A stretch of 64,000 nt of DNA from Diorhabda sublineata (Eukaryota > Arthropoda > Insecta > Coleoptera > Chrysomelidae), in assembly GCF_026230105.1 (NCBI RefSeq), contig NC_079483.1, positions 13,943,312 to 14,007,311 on the forward strand, written 5' to 3'. Position 1 is the first letter of the stretch, and every line of letters starts with the position of its first letter. The notes below the pieces were generated by a model, which saw nothing but the letters and a program-made list of their open reading frames with translations, did not search any database and was not told where the DNA came from. This document shows, in pieces, positions 11,606 through 23,234 of the stretch. A program made the position numbers and the translations under genes.

Positions 11606-14517
11606 GTAAGTTTAATAAATAAATGTCGCACCGAAATATGTATATAAAAATCCCGTGCAAAATTAATATGGTTTATTTTAAGGCTTTGTTTTGCTATGCA
11701 TTTAATCATCATTAAAAGAACAAGGTTATTGTTTCATGTAAAACTAGAAATCGTAATCCATTGCTACTTCTGTTTTTTTATTCTATTGTTAGAACTAAAA
11801 CCAATAATTTATATCCGCTTCCAACAATTAGGTTCTAGGAACTTATCAAATAGTTTCATACAAAATTGTATTATCGATATTCATAATAGTCTCCATTCAA
11901 CTCTACACAATGATTCCAGCCTTGCTTCCACGATTCAAAGCAACCTTGGTAATCGCCCGAAGTTGATCCGTTTAGAACCAGAAGTCAGAAAAGTCAATGA
12001 AAACATTGATTGTAAAAATGATGATGATAAGAAACTAATGCTGAACAAGAAAAACGTCAATTAACTGGATAATTAGTATGAGAAAGGAGCTTGAAAACAA
12101 GAAATAAAAAAAAAATTCTTGAACATACTGATTAGCATTGAGGATAGTAATTATTATGGTTGATTGATATTAGGTGGATGTTGTATCATTACAATAAATT
12201 GTAATTTTTCTGTCTATCTTGAAAATAATTAGAACATTTTATGGATTACCTCTGCTTGCTGATACCTAACATCTATCAGTTAAACATATAAGCCATCAAA
12301 GTATTTCTATACTTCATTTTTATACCTTCGAAGTTTTTTTAACAAAATTCTTTTTTATTATTAAGAACGCGTACATCTTCGCTTTAGCTGCATGTTTCTT
12401 ACCAATTTCACTAGTCTCTTGGTCATACTCAAATATGCAGGTCTAATTATCTGAATTATCCAGCTTCTGCTGTCGTCCTGAATGCAGCACAATAAATCTT
12501 TGAAGATTCTTATTTGTTGTTGTTCATAGATGAGAAAGTCTGCCACCGTCTTTTATATCTTAGTAGATTTAAATTTTTTTGCTTATATTCACAGAAAACG
12601 GACGGATGGTTAGACGCCGCAAAAGGTCGACATTCGCATCGTCTTTCATATGGATTGTCTTCTAGCGATTTACGTCCTATTCAATATTTTTTATACACCA
12701 CAATCACAATTTGCGAAAGATTTCGGAGATAGATAGTTCCTTTACTGGTTCCCCAGGTCAAACTAAATTTCCTGACCTTAATTACTATACCTCGTAAAGT
12801 AAAATTGCCACGATTTTAGAGCAGCGCCAGATCTAAATACTTGTTCATACTTGTCATAACTAATGGAATCAGCTTTAAGCATATAACGTTGTTTGTTGTT
12901 TCCTTTATAAGGACGAAATCACTCAAAAATTTCTCAAACCTTTTGAAAATTACTTTTCCTGGTTTCGATAGATTGTTATGTTCACAGTTAAAAATCCTGC
13001 GTGAAACCGTGCTTGAAGCTAAGAATGGCCCTAGCAAATTATACGACTTGCATTTTGTAAAAGCCCTTGTTGGCGTATGGCAAACCTACACAAACCATAT
13101 TATCCTAGAACTATAGTGGAAGTATCTACAGAAGTTACATATTTCGGTTGAAATGAAGGTGAACCTTTCAACAATTTTCTATTGATGGCAATTCAACCGA
13201 ACAAAATATTTGAATATGCTACAAAAACAATACCTATGTGTGCGGATGTGAATTGTGCGCTTCGAAATTATTTATGTATTATCCAAATATATTATTTGCC
13301 AATCAGATAATCAACTCGGATGGCTTGCTAAATTCTTCAGGTTTAGTAACAATTTCTTGTCGAAATCGAAAACTAATAAATAAAATAAAGCTTGGCCGAG
13401 ATAACTTCATTTATGTTTATTGGCAATTTTTGGCATTTGAGATTTGTTCTTTCATCAGAATCATACTTTAATTCTAAAATTATTTTTGTCTTTATTAGAA
13501 TTCGATTTACTTTAAAATCTTCAGTGGATTCCGGTTGTAGAAAAAGACTCGACAGGTCTAGAACAAAATGGTTTAGTTAAGTAGAGGATAACCTAAGCAG
13601 AGTAGAAGCTTTAAAACAGTAAGTTTAGGCGGGACATAAACGACAAGGTGCAGACATGAATTATGGGGACTGATCCGACATGAGTATCCAGAGAGCTGCG
13701 CAATCCCGTTGAACCAAAATTATTAATATGTTCAGTTCACCATTTAAGAGTTTCAATTTGTACTCTTAATAATAACTTAATTTATGTTTATTGGGAATTT
13801 TATAACTATTTGTACTATAGCTTGGATGAAAAAAATTCATTTGAGGTTTGTTCGGTAGGAGCAGGAGCTATAAACGGGCTGCAAAAGATAGGAAGTAGGA
13901 AGTTATGTCGGGAAATAAGCGACAAGGTGCAGACATGAACTATGGCTACTAACCCACCCCGACAAGAGTATCTAGAGAGCGTGTTTGCTGCGTAATCCCA
14001 TTATAGGTGTTGAGCCATTATTATTAATATCTCCAGTTTACTATTCAAGAATTTCAATTTGTACTGTGTGTGTTTACCTGCCTGATCTTGCTCTATGTGA
14101 CTATTTTAATTGGACAATGCCAAGTCGACGCTGAAAAGGACAAAGCAAGCTATTTAACTAACGGAAATGGAGGTTTCATTATGACAACACTCGTAGAATT
14201 GAGTTGCATATTTGATACATCAAAATAATAACAGAATTTTCATAAAACAATAAGCATTGTTCACTTAATATATCCGCCTTGCTCTTCCTACTTACGTAAA
14301 TTATTGCAAAGAATAATGTAAACATAGGTAGTAAGCTTTTTATTTTTTCTGCAGGCATCACTCTTATTTAGTAAATTATTCAGTTGCTTGGGTATGGTTT
14401 ATGACTATCATTTTGTCAGTTGACATTGCGAATATATTCGGTGTGACACTAAATCCAACCTAAAAAATGGATTTTCAATTTTATATATTTATAACTAATA
14501 ACTTATTCTGTAAATAG
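11606..14517 (+). other. Intron between the two host exons
   Basis: The intron of 2912 bases runs from GTAAGT at 11606 to the acceptor TAAATAG at 14517, with a possible branch site (AACTAATAAC) about 25 bases upstream. It contains AT-rich filler, a diverged tandem duplication (13600-13800 and 13880-14070), and a short plus-strand text LPDLALCDYF near 14080 that recalls the last catalytic block of Tc1/mariner transposases. The 122-codon frame at 11696-12064 has no family resemblance and follows the donor directly, so I do not call it a gene. Confidence 0.55.
13600..14070. repeat. Diverged tandem duplication, unit about 280 bases
   Basis: The text CGACAAGGTGCAGACATGAA near 13641 recurs near 13920, about 280 bases further on. 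In both copies it is followed by similar sequence (GAGTATC-AGAGAG, AATCCC, TTATTAATAT, CAATTTGTACT). The two copies differ by many substitutions and small indels, so the duplication is old. The unit has no recognised coding content. Confidence 0.6.
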
Positions 14518-14628
14518 GCCTTCGCCATAGTTGCTCCAGTGCGTTTTCCTCGCCGCATTCAACACCTAGTTACCAAACACCTCCCAGTCACCATCCTCCT
14601 ATTCAAGGTGATGCAGGATACGTTCACG
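14518..14628 (+). CDS. Second internal coding exon of the same host gene (Ser/Pro/His-rich)
   Basis: The exon follows TTCTGTAAATAG and ends at TTCACG|GTAAGT. Read in the phase left by the exon at 11431-11605, it is open throughout: 36 codons containing SSAFSSPHSTPSYQTPPS and HHPPIQGDAGYVH. It is 111 bases long and begins and ends in phase 1, so it is a symmetric exon that could be skipped without breaking the frame. The composition continues that of the previous exon. Both splice sites are close to consensus and the composition contrasts sharply with the AT-rich introns. No next exon starting in phase 1 could be placed with confidence downstream; it may lie beyond the window. Confidence 0.65.
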
Positions 14629-15459
14629 GTAAGTTTATTTTTATTTCGGTCCGTATTCAAAATCATTTCTTTATTTTCTTTATCCAATGAGGTATGATAT
14701 TTGATAAATAAAGTTGATTCACCAAAGCAGGTAGTAGCTCATGTGAAGCGATCCTACTATGTACCCAGCCAGAGGCTAAGAAGACGAAAATCTAGTTTAT
14801 TGTAATGACGTTTAGGGTCTCATGAAGTTTTTTGAAACAAGATGACAAAATGCTATGCATCTGGGTATTCTGTTAGATCTGTTAGATACTTGATGGAAAC
14901 TGTGATGATTTTTTCCACGAAAACAGTAATTATTCAGGTAATCAGAGGATGGTTTGTGGGTACTTCAAAAACTAATCATGCCTTTAGGTCAGAAGAAGGA
15001 ATACACAAAGTATCCATATTTTCTTTTGGGATAGTGAGTTAGACCCACTATGGAAACCATTACTCCTGATGAGAAAAACGTCAGCAATTCAACATTATTC
15101 CTACTACAACGTTTAATTGTCCCTTTCCTCATAATAAATAGGGGCTGAATTTGTTGAAAAAGGCACTTTTAATTAGCTTCATTTTGAGGTTTTAAAAGAT
15201 AAAACTGAAACTTTGGAACAAATTTAAATGAAAAGGTCCTGTATCAATAGTCTCCGTCAAACATTACATGGAAAATTATTAGCTGTGTAGAGATCAATCC
15301 ATTAAAACATTACCCAGATAATTAACACAGAAATAACTGGAAACCAAATAGAACTGAAAAGTGACACTAACTTATCAAATATTAGTGTCATATTAGTAGA
15401 AATTCTCTATTTAAACAACAAACTACGATGCCAGTCTTCTTACTGTACTTACAACATTA
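14629..15459. other. Probable intron sequence, nothing recognised
   Basis: The strong GTAAGT donor at 14629 implies that an intron begins here. A 66-codon frame at 14842-15042 has no recognisable content. Confidence 0.4.
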
Positions 15460-15730
15460 AAAATAAATATATAACTAAAAAATTCGCTTTTAAAGCACAT
15501 CAAACTAAAAAGTTGAAAATAATTTTTAAAATAAAACTATAATGAATGGCCTAGTATTATTGTGAAGAATCGTGGGGAGCTTCGTTTCATATTTCTCGTA
15601 AATCGAACGCCTGACGCTTTTTTCACAATAATACTAGTATCTTTCGTTTATTACTGTAATTTTCAGTTGGATGTGCTTTAAATTCGCGTTTTTTAGTTTT
15701 TAAAACTATATTTATTTTTCACTTTTTAGT
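15460..15730. mobile_element. Foldback MITE with long inverted arms
   Basis: The left arm (about 15460-15573) and the right arm (about 15610-15728) are reverse complements over roughly 100 bases with mismatches. TTTAAAGCACATC on the left pairs with GATGTGCTTTAAA on the right, and AGTATTATTGTGAA pairs with TTCACAATAATACT. A spacer of about 40 bases separates the arms. No coding capacity exists. The single-strand form would make a long hairpin. I could not define a target-site duplication. Confidence 0.7.
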
Positions 15731-15739
15731 TTTATAATT

Positions 15740-15880
15740 GATACCACCCTCGTATAATGGCTTCGCTGCTATATACCTACATCTCGTCGAAACTTGTATC
15801 GTGCCATAACGATGTAGATGGTTATGTTTGATCAAAGTGCTTGATTTCCAGCACAAAGTTCGAATCCTCTATCGAACTAA
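15740..15880 (+). repeat. tRNA-like sequence, possible SINE head or tRNA pseudogene
   Basis: A B-box-like AGTTCGAATCC (about 15857-15867) is preceded by a possible anticodon stem GTGCT...AGCAC. Weakly matching acceptor-like ends lie upstream (CGATGTAG) and downstream (CTCTATCG). The T stem does not pair and the anticodon loop is too long, so it is not a working tRNA. Confidence 0.3.
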
Positions 15881-16819
15881 ATTTTCATTATTTTCATCAC
15901 TTGCTCTTAGTCTAAAGGAAAATTTCAAACAAACAAACCCACATACAGGTGAAGCTAATAAAAATTTATAAAATCTCTGCCCTATTGAATGAAATTTGAA
16001 ATAGCTGATGAAGTGACTCTATTCATGGAATGAATATCCAATATTTTGCATCAAAGTAATGGAAATGCTCTCTCCGTAATTTCTTAATTTGCCTCAATTG
16101 CATTGAAAATTCCAACGAATATTTGGATATTTCGAAACGTAATCAAAGTGAATTCTTCCGTCGATGTGTCACAGAAATAAATATACATGCTCTTAAGAAT
16201 GAAAAAACCTTTTCACTTAAAAACTTCAAAGAAAACGACCGCATTTGTTGAAGAAAAAGTTTTACGACAATGCGCCTGGCCATTGTTGCAGAAAAATTTG
16301 TCGAACGATTTATTGCCTCATCTCCCATATTCATATTTCACACAAATGAAAAGATTTTTAACAGAGATAAACGTGTATTTTGTGGAACTTTCTTAAGATT
16401 ATTTTTTGGGCGGTTTAAAATAATCAGAAACTCGTTGGATTAAGTATGTAGAAGTAAAAGGAAAAAACACAGCAATAGTATATCAAAATACAAAAGACTT
16501 ATCATTTGAGGAAGAGTTTCACGAACGGTAAATAGTATGTTCAGTATCTTATTTGATCATAAGACATCAAGGTTGTTAACATTTAACGCTGCGTAATTTT
16601 TTTCTGCATCTTCATGTAGAGGGAGAAATTGAAATTACACAGTATAAAGGATGGTCTAACCATAACGCCCCATGTTAGGTTATGGTCAACAGAACAAAAT
16701 ATTTCATTTATCTTTTTATTATGATACCTAGTGGCTTCGGTGGAATACATATATGCGATGTTCCATATTTTCAATGACGCTGAGGCATAATAGAAAGTCA
16801 ATGTAGTTGATGTGCCGAA
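15881..16819. other. Unassigned AT-rich interval
   Basis: Two overlapping short frames at 16143-16396 show no family resemblance. Nothing else was seen. Confidence 0.4.
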
Positions 16820-17250
16820 TCATCATCCTTTAGCTCTTGAATTGTTCTTGGCTTATTGACTTTTTCTTCCCTTTGAATTTGTCGTGCCAAAGAGTTATTA
16901 TTTTATTGGCTATGTGGCAGATAACATCGAAAGACATATCGTTCAGCTCCATAATCACAATTTTCGGACTCAAAAAAGTTTGTATTCTTCCACTCACGGT
17001 AATTGCTTGGTTCACCTCATTTGCAAACAAAATGGTGATCCTCCTATCCGATTAACAATACTTGTGAATGACTAAAGTTTTTCAAAAATTACTCGAGGAT
17101 TCTCATTTGCCCTAATGCGGCAATACTGCTTATTCCCGAATTCGCCGAGGTTAACGTTCGTCGTATCGCTAAAGATCATTTTCTACAGTCGCCATTTACT
17201 TCTGTAGTTCAATCAAGCATTGGGCGTATTGAAGATACTTAAAATGATCA
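16820..17250 (-). pseudogene. Tc1/mariner-like transposase remnant
   Basis: The minus strand, in several frames, reads FANEVNQAIT, then LSPKIVIMELNDMSFDVICH, then NKIITLWHDKFKGKK, then NKPRTIQELKDDD. These recall, in order, HF-L-G-VNKQN-R-W, the NP--I-E---H---VTVWCA block, the IIGPYFF block (here IITLWH), and VY-NKPRTIQELKDNI near the C-terminus of insect Tc1/mariner-like transposases. The second and third catalytic Asp blocks are missing because of a deletion between the IIGP-like and NKPRT blocks. The copy is heavily decayed. Confidence 0.55.
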
Positions 17251-17690
17251 GTAGGTTTCAGCTTTCGAATCAATTGAACCTTGTATAGTTTTTATTCAAA
17301 ATTAGCATAGTTGTTGTTGGATATTCAATTGCTTACCGAGTATGCACAACTGTTTTCACAGTTTCTACTCTGCTTAGGTCGATCATCTTCCACGTCTTTC
17401 AAATATTTTGTTCTAGGCATGCAGCGTCTTTTTCTATCAATGATAGAATCATTGCATCATATTGTACATTATAGATTTTGTTCCTTTCCTTCATAAATAC
17501 CTCAACCATTTAACCAGCCGAACTTTAATTTTTTCTACAGCATCCTCTTCGTTCGTCAGTTATTTATCGTTTCGTTTTTATCCTATATTCTCCTTTACTA
17601 ATTTTTACTAGTCCCATTATTGTTCTGATTATGCTTCTTTCCGTTCTTCTCAATTCTCCGTTTTAATATCTCAATAATCGTATTAAAATT
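17251..17690. other. Unassigned AT-rich interval
   Basis: No frame, repeat or motif with a recognisable identity was found. Confidence 0.4.
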
Positions 17691-17845
17691 TCTTCAATAT
17701 CTTATTTCTTAAACCTTTTGATATGTTTATGTTTCTTAATGTCTTGATTCTAGGTTTTTTCTGATTTGAAAATATATTTTTTTAAATTTATATTTTGACG
17801 TTTCGACCTGTTGTCGTCTTTATTAAATTCGATTATATTCTTATC
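17690..17845 (-). mobile_element. Penelope-like element terminal fragment with hammerhead-like core
   Basis: On the minus strand the text reads AATAAAGACGACAACAGGTC directly followed by GAAACGTCAAAATAT (about 17828-17790). It continues towards AACCTAGAATCAAGACATT and then AAAGGTTTAAGAAAT. The same arrangement, with GACC...GTCGAAAGGTC and then AACCTAAAATCAAGAC, occurs at 59564-59690 directly downstream of a GIY-YIG text. This identifies both as ends of a Penelope-like element. The A-GAC...GTC-GAAA part resembles stem II and the GAAA box of a hammerhead ribozyme core, which is known in the terminal repeats of this class. The other strand of the core was not found here. Confidence 0.5.
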
Positions 17846-18327
17846 AATTATCACAGAAAATGCCGTCCTAACTATAAAAATATTAATAAACAACGTTAAC
17901 CGAATAGAGCGATAACTTCGAAATGCCGTAGACCATTTTCTGGAAGGCAGTAATCAAACAAACTAATAAAACTTTATACTACATATAATTGCTATAATTT
18001 TACGAAATTATAGCTATCCAAAAGCCTTTTTCTTGCATAAATGATAAATAAGACATAAGTTCAATACCATGTATGTCCCATTGATTTGGAATTTAACTTG
18101 TTTCTATCTGTAGTGTTATACCATACCACCGATTGGCGTGCTGTCCTTATTGTGATGATTTTAGTACAAATTACAATGTACATTTAGTTTTTAATTAATA
18201 AAAAAAATGTTTCTAAATTAAAAGTGCAATGACGAATTACACTTTAGGTTGGTTAGATCTAATTTTTATTCTTTGTTTTATATGTTTCTCAATATAATTA
18301 CTTTTAGTTTCGAGAAAGGTCTAAATT

Positions 18328-18490
18328 CTTTTTTCTTAGATCTTTTGATATGTTTATGTTTCTAAATGTTTTTGATTTTAGGTTTTTTTATTAATTTATT
18401 AAAAAAACTAATTTTAAAACGGAAGAGACCTAAAATCAAGAACACATAAAAGCATTAATATATCAAAAGGTCCAAGAAATAATATAATTA
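18328..18490. repeat. Foldback palindrome of the Penelope-type terminal family
   Basis: The left arm 18331-18388 and the right arm 18440-18486 (approximately) are reverse complements. CTTTTGATATGTTTATG and TTGATTTTAGG on the left face CATAAAAGCATTAATATATC and CCTAAAATCAAGA on the right. The text is the same as at 17696-17760 and 59630-59680, so it is an inverted pair of that terminal sequence. Another partial copy (GATTTTAGGTCTCTTCTG) lies at 18632-18650. Confidence 0.6.
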
Positions 18491-18739
18491 ATGCTTGTAT
18501 AAACTTTTAATATCATAGAATTCAAAATTCAATATTCAAATTGACGTTGATAGAAATATTGATTCTGGTTACTATAGGAATTTTGGTTAGTCCACTTTGG
18601 TGTTTCCTTGCCACGTTCTCAATAAGAAACCGATTTTAGGTCTCTTCTGTTTTAAATTATTTTTTTTATAATTTTTGGAAGACATAATTTGAATACTTTC
18701 TCTTTATCAAAATATTTTGAGACTTGAGATTTGTATTTA

Positions 18740-19240
18740 TTATTAATTTTTATCTCAGAACTCCTGCCTTTTCTGTTATTGATCTTAATTGACATTGTAC
18801 TCCGAATCTCATTATTTTTGTTTTGTTTTCATCGATTTTTAAAACCATCCGCCTTCTTTCTGTAACTATCTTGTTTAACATTGTCTCCATTATAGATTTT
18901 TTTTGGCTACAGTACTATATCGTCAGCATAGGCGATGATTCATCCACCACTTGATTTTAAATTCCTTTTATGAATTTTTCTCATTATGAATTCTAATGCT
19001 AAGCTAAATAATGTTTCCGACAACGAGTCGCCTAGCCTTACTTCTTTGTTATTCAATAACTCATCAGATTTTCCTTTAGGTGTTAGTATGCTGATCCGTG
19101 TTCCGCTCATAGTCATCCTGATCAATCTTCTCAGTTTTGCATCTATACCTTGTTCTTCTAGTGCCATCCATAAATTCTTTTTTTCATTGAGTCAAAGATC
19201 TGTCAAAAATCTATGAAGATCTCATGTTCACTTGGTGCTC
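18740..19240 (-). pseudogene. LINE reverse transcriptase remnant
   Basis: The minus strand reads a FID-...IFDSMKKKNLWMAL block, then LRRLIRMTMSGTRIS, then LGDSLSETLFSLALEFIMRK, then IIAYADDIVL and KIDENKTKIMRFG. This is the palm domain of a non-LTR reverse transcriptase in order: KAFDS (here QIFDS), L---GI--KL--LI-MT, LRQGD-LS--LFNLALE, the YADDIV catalytic box with both Asp kept, and K-NE-KTK. Stops after KSSGG and within YADDIVL, and frame changes near 18890, show that it is not functional. It is truncated at both ends. Confidence 0.8.
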
Positions 19241-21630
19241 AAGTAATTTTTCCATTATTTGTTTTATTGTACCAATATTTCTCTTCAAGTGCACGAGATG
19301 CGTTAATAAATAGTTTCAACAATCTTAACGCGCTGCTCATTTGTGTAACTTTTTTTTGTTGATTTTGTCAAAAAATTATAACGACGAAATTCCGAATAAG
19401 ACTGAGCGAAAAACTTTACTTTAAAGAGTGAACCACAATTAACATCATACATAGATCTTCGGATATATATCGAAGAAACAGGATTGAAAATTATCGTGGG
19501 ACGATAATTTTGCGGTTCATATCCATCGGGTCTAATGAAGTGTATTGATAATCTTATTTTACTTGATAGTATTCTCAGAATGAATTGTGAATTCACTTAT
19601 ACGTCTATTGAATTTCAAAATTTGCAAGTCTATCAAGGTAAACTAGTTATATAGCAGAGATACGTTATTTAAATTGATAATACTGATAAATGAGAATCTC
19701 AGTGTTAACACAACGAAATTAATAAAAGCGCAACAGATACGTGATGCCAATAAATTTTTCAAAATGAGAAATTGATGATTTATTGATAAATATTGTTAAA
19801 AACACCTCCACCAGATCCTGAAGCAAGGTGTTTACGGAAAATACATCGAGCTTCTCGTTAAAATTCATGAAGACGTAGGTCGGGAGACTCAAGTCCAAAT
19901 TACATAAACTGCTAAACCAGAAACAGAGATTGTTAACCGCAATAAAAAAACGGTGAATTAAAGTAGGCGGATCGGAGCGCTCACTGGTCGGAACCGGAAG
20001 ACGAAAGAGGTTGGAGAAACTCGAGATACCCTGCCGGACTGGAGGTATGAAGAAATAAATATTGAAGACGCACATATTATTATAACGACACGTATAACGA
20101 ATTCACGTACAAATTTTTGCCATCAAATTGGTAAGTTTGAGAGAATAACAAAGTTTTAAACTGTTGTAACGTATATTTGGTAATCCAAGTTCTTCAGGAG
20201 CAACTGTTTCTCGCTGATAAAACAAATGTAAAAGAGAGCAGATATCTCGTGATGTTAAGGTACGTGTTCGTAGGCCCTGTCTTTTATGTACTGTTAGAAA
20301 CATTGGGAAAGTGAGACATTTGATAGAAGAAGACTTTTCAGAAAGTATAACCCGGGTTCGGGTAGATCACCATCAGATGATTGTGGATTCTAACCCAGAA
20401 CGAAATTTAAATCACAGTTTCCGAACGTCGCGTTCAATTTTCGGTGGAAATTTCAAATCAAAAATATGATCTACAAAAACCAAAAACTTTTGTTTTTTAT
20501 TACTTTTTTGGATGTTAATTGTGCCATGATAAATACCGACAAGTATGAAAATCGCAAACCTCAGTAACATATCAATGACACTGCTCACAAAAAATAATAG
20601 TAGACTGTTATTTATGGGGAATAAATAATGTTTAAAGTTCAAAAAACTATAGAAAAATAAAACAACCCGTCAGCTGATCGCATTTACCCACCGGTCTACC
20701 AGAGTAGAAAGGATCATACCACGTGACAACGACCTAATTAACTCGAAACGAATAGGTTCCGAACAATAATAAACGTGATTAGTTTGCGAACGTTCAGATC
20801 ATGATGGGCTTAACCTGATCGTAGTTTCCGAAAAGTCTTAAGATATACCTAACAAGCGATTGAGGCAGCCGTTGGTGATGGATATGCAACACTTCTTCAT
20901 TCCTTTAAATTGCGGAAAACTTTTTTTATTTGTGGTGATTTAGGTTACTTTGGGGGCGTGTACATTCACTGTTCGTTGAATTGGAGCTTTACAACTTAAG
21001 CTTATTAGGAAATTTGCAACAATAAATACCCCACAGACAAATAATTTTTTCATAATGCAATTGATTATAGGAATCATGAGGCTAACATGGGAGAGTAAAA
21101 TCTTGATGGATCATAAGGCTTGACAAGAGTGATAGTCGTACTAAAAGTTATGATTCATAATTACAAAAGTAGCTACTATTGCTATTTTTTGAATAGCACT
21201 TTTGACGTATCTTAGGTATAAATTATAAAGATATAAATATACGTTTGGGGCCATTCCCTCTTTGATTGCAAAGTTTTTGTATCCACCATATCCAAAGGTA
21301 TATACAGGTTCCTGTTTTAGAACATCTTCTGCTTATTTTCTGGCAGAGTGAGGAGCAAATATAACATAAATAGGAAGGAAGTCTACAACCGTATATGAGG
21401 GTTACATCGATCATTCTATTATTCACAAAATGGTAATTGTTGTAAGAATTGTCCCGATTTAAGCTGTAGCTATATATTTCACTTCATTTCATAAACTGAT
21501 TATGCGGGCAACTCAGTTAGTTCAGAATCTATTAAATCGTAGGTATTAAGGGGGGAAAATAAATATTCTTACCTCCAGATTTTGGTTGGCTTCTTTAAAG
21601 TACGTTTCTAACAATTTTACTAATAGAGCT
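19241..21630. other. Long interval, mostly unassigned
   Basis: A minus-strand text YTNEQRVKIVETIY at about 19318-19360 looks like the start of a transposase helix-turn-helix (YTNEQR--IV--Y), but stops follow at once. The GC-richer patch 19800-20060 and the 118- and 66-codon minus frames at 19719-20075 and 20103-20303 have no family resemblance. Two texts near 20650-20830 contain CACGTG and CAGCTG E-boxes but no further promoter evidence. Confidence 0.35.
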
Positions 21631-22525
21631 GCTACTCAAGTTTTGAGATATGGCAACAATGATATGAATATGCCAAATCTGAGTTTAAAATCATAAGTTT
21701 GACATTTTCAATGGTGAACGTACTCAGAACGTGTTTTCTTACGAGAGCTATTTGAGTTGTGTCAGAAAACATCGATGCTGTACGTAAACTTATATTGCAA
21801 GATCCTTATGAAACATACAGTGAGATTGAGGCATACTTGGGCATTATTTTCACTTGCATACTTACAATATTGCATGAACATTTGGTTGTCAAAAAGATTT
21901 GTCGGATACTGCATAATTTTAAAAACTTCAAAAAGCTATGTGTAGATTGGTGGAAAGACAAGCTGAAAAAAATCAATAGCGTTGCGTCAAAAGATCGTGA
22001 CAGGCGACGAATCTCAGATCTAGGCATATGAAACCGGAACTAAACAACAATCGACTGTAAGAGTCGATTGAGAGTAAATACGAAACAAAATGAACAAAAG
22101 TTGTTCGCACACGAAGCACTTCGAAGCAAATGGTCGCCTGTCTTATCGGGATGAACTGGACATGTCGCCACCGTTCCATTAGAGCAACGTAGAACTGTCA
22201 ATTCTGAATAGTACACTAGCATTTCGTTGCCAGAAGTGTCCGAATCAATGAGGGAAACCAATCGCAGAAGACGAATCATTCTTTACTACGATAATGCGAA
22301 CTTTTACACATCAGTTCAAACAAAAACGTTTTTTGAACAGTCCAAACATCGAAATGATGGGTAATTACTTGGCACCAAATGATTTCTTCTTATTCCCGCA
22401 GATTCAAAATAAATTGAAAGCTCAACGTTTTTGGAGGTACCTTAATCGGAAAGGAGAAATCGACGAATTGGTTCAAACGCAAGCAAAAGTGTATTGATCT
22501 TAATGGAGAATATTTTAAAAATTTG
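21630..22525 (+). pseudogene. mariner transposase, copy 1, near full length but broken
   Basis: The left end ACTCAAGTTTTGAGATATGG (about 21635-21654) matches the inner terminal repeat of mariner copy 2 at 28440. The reading then shows SENIDAVRKLILQDPYETYS followed by EIEAYLGI and ILHEHLVVKKIC, which is the second helix-turn-helix. Next come DWWKDKLKKIN, TGHVATVPLEQRRTVNSE, RRRIILYYDNAN (second catalytic Asp block) and APNDFFLFPQIQNKLKAQRF (third). The ending resembles SKSVLILMENI. Conserved blocks are all present and in order, but frame changes and stops occur at several points and the right inverted repeat is missing after about 22520. Functional relatives have 330-350 residues. Confidence 0.85.
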
Positions 22526-23090
22526 TAAATTACTACCGTCATTAATATAAGTGTAGTGCAGTTATTTGTTTAATTTAATCCGCACATTTCTTGGCTGATG
22601 TTTTTTAGTTAATGTACTCTTCACCTCGCTAAATTTTGTCGTTTTTATATGTACTTCATGACATCGTATGTGTACATGCTTTTCCGAAATCCAATCAGTT
22701 TTGACGCCTGGTGTTCCAATTGAGTTTACGCAGATCACGTTCGTGTTCGGCTCATCCTTAGTGCAAATTACTTTGAAGTTGAAAAACAGCCGGTCCTTAG
22801 CAAATTATCAACGAGAATGTTGTTTTATAATTATTTAATCTTGGTTCTAATGTAACTAACTACAAGAAGTGTTTCTTTGAAGTAATCGAATATACAAAAT
22901 ACAATGAAACTACCTTAAAATAATCATTAATCCTACTTGAAATAATCAAAGAAACGTTATTCAGTGACGAACATAAACCAATGGCATTTCCTTTTACATT
23001 TATTGAAGTAAGGCGAGCTGTTCATATCAATTTACCCTTTACCCAGGTTTTTCTACAACTCTCTTGTCACTGTTGAGCTCAACTTAGCCA
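22526..23090. other. Unassigned interval
   Basis: No gene, repeat arm or element end was identified. Confidence 0.4.
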
Positions 23091-23155
23091 GCGGGCGTTA
23101 GCTCATTCCAATAACAATTGCATATCATAAAAACTGGTTCGAAACCCTTACCGAC
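23091..23155 (+). repeat. tRNA-like sequence with A-box and B-box motifs
   Basis: GCGGGCGTTAGCTCATTCC (from 23091) resembles a tRNA 5' end with an A box, and CTGGTTCGAAACCC (23134-23147) has a near-perfect B box. The acceptor 3' strand does not pair and the cloverleaf is incomplete. It is best read as a SINE head or tRNA pseudogene. Confidence 0.35.
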
Positions 23156-23234
23156 AATTTTGTTTGATCTACCTCATTTTATAAATTTATTATTTTTATA
23201 AATACTTTTAAAAATATGTATATCTTATGCGAGA

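Noticed and set aside
11696..12064. 122-codon plus-strand frame inside the intron
   Set aside because: It follows a strong splice donor, has AT-driven composition and no family resemblance; best read as chance.
19719..20303. 118- and 66-codon minus-strand frames in a GC-richer patch
   Set aside because: No recognisable motif, no splice signals that join them, no support on either strand.
22040..22279. 79-codon minus-strand frame
   Set aside because: It is antisense to mariner copy 1, whose plus-strand motifs explain the sequence.
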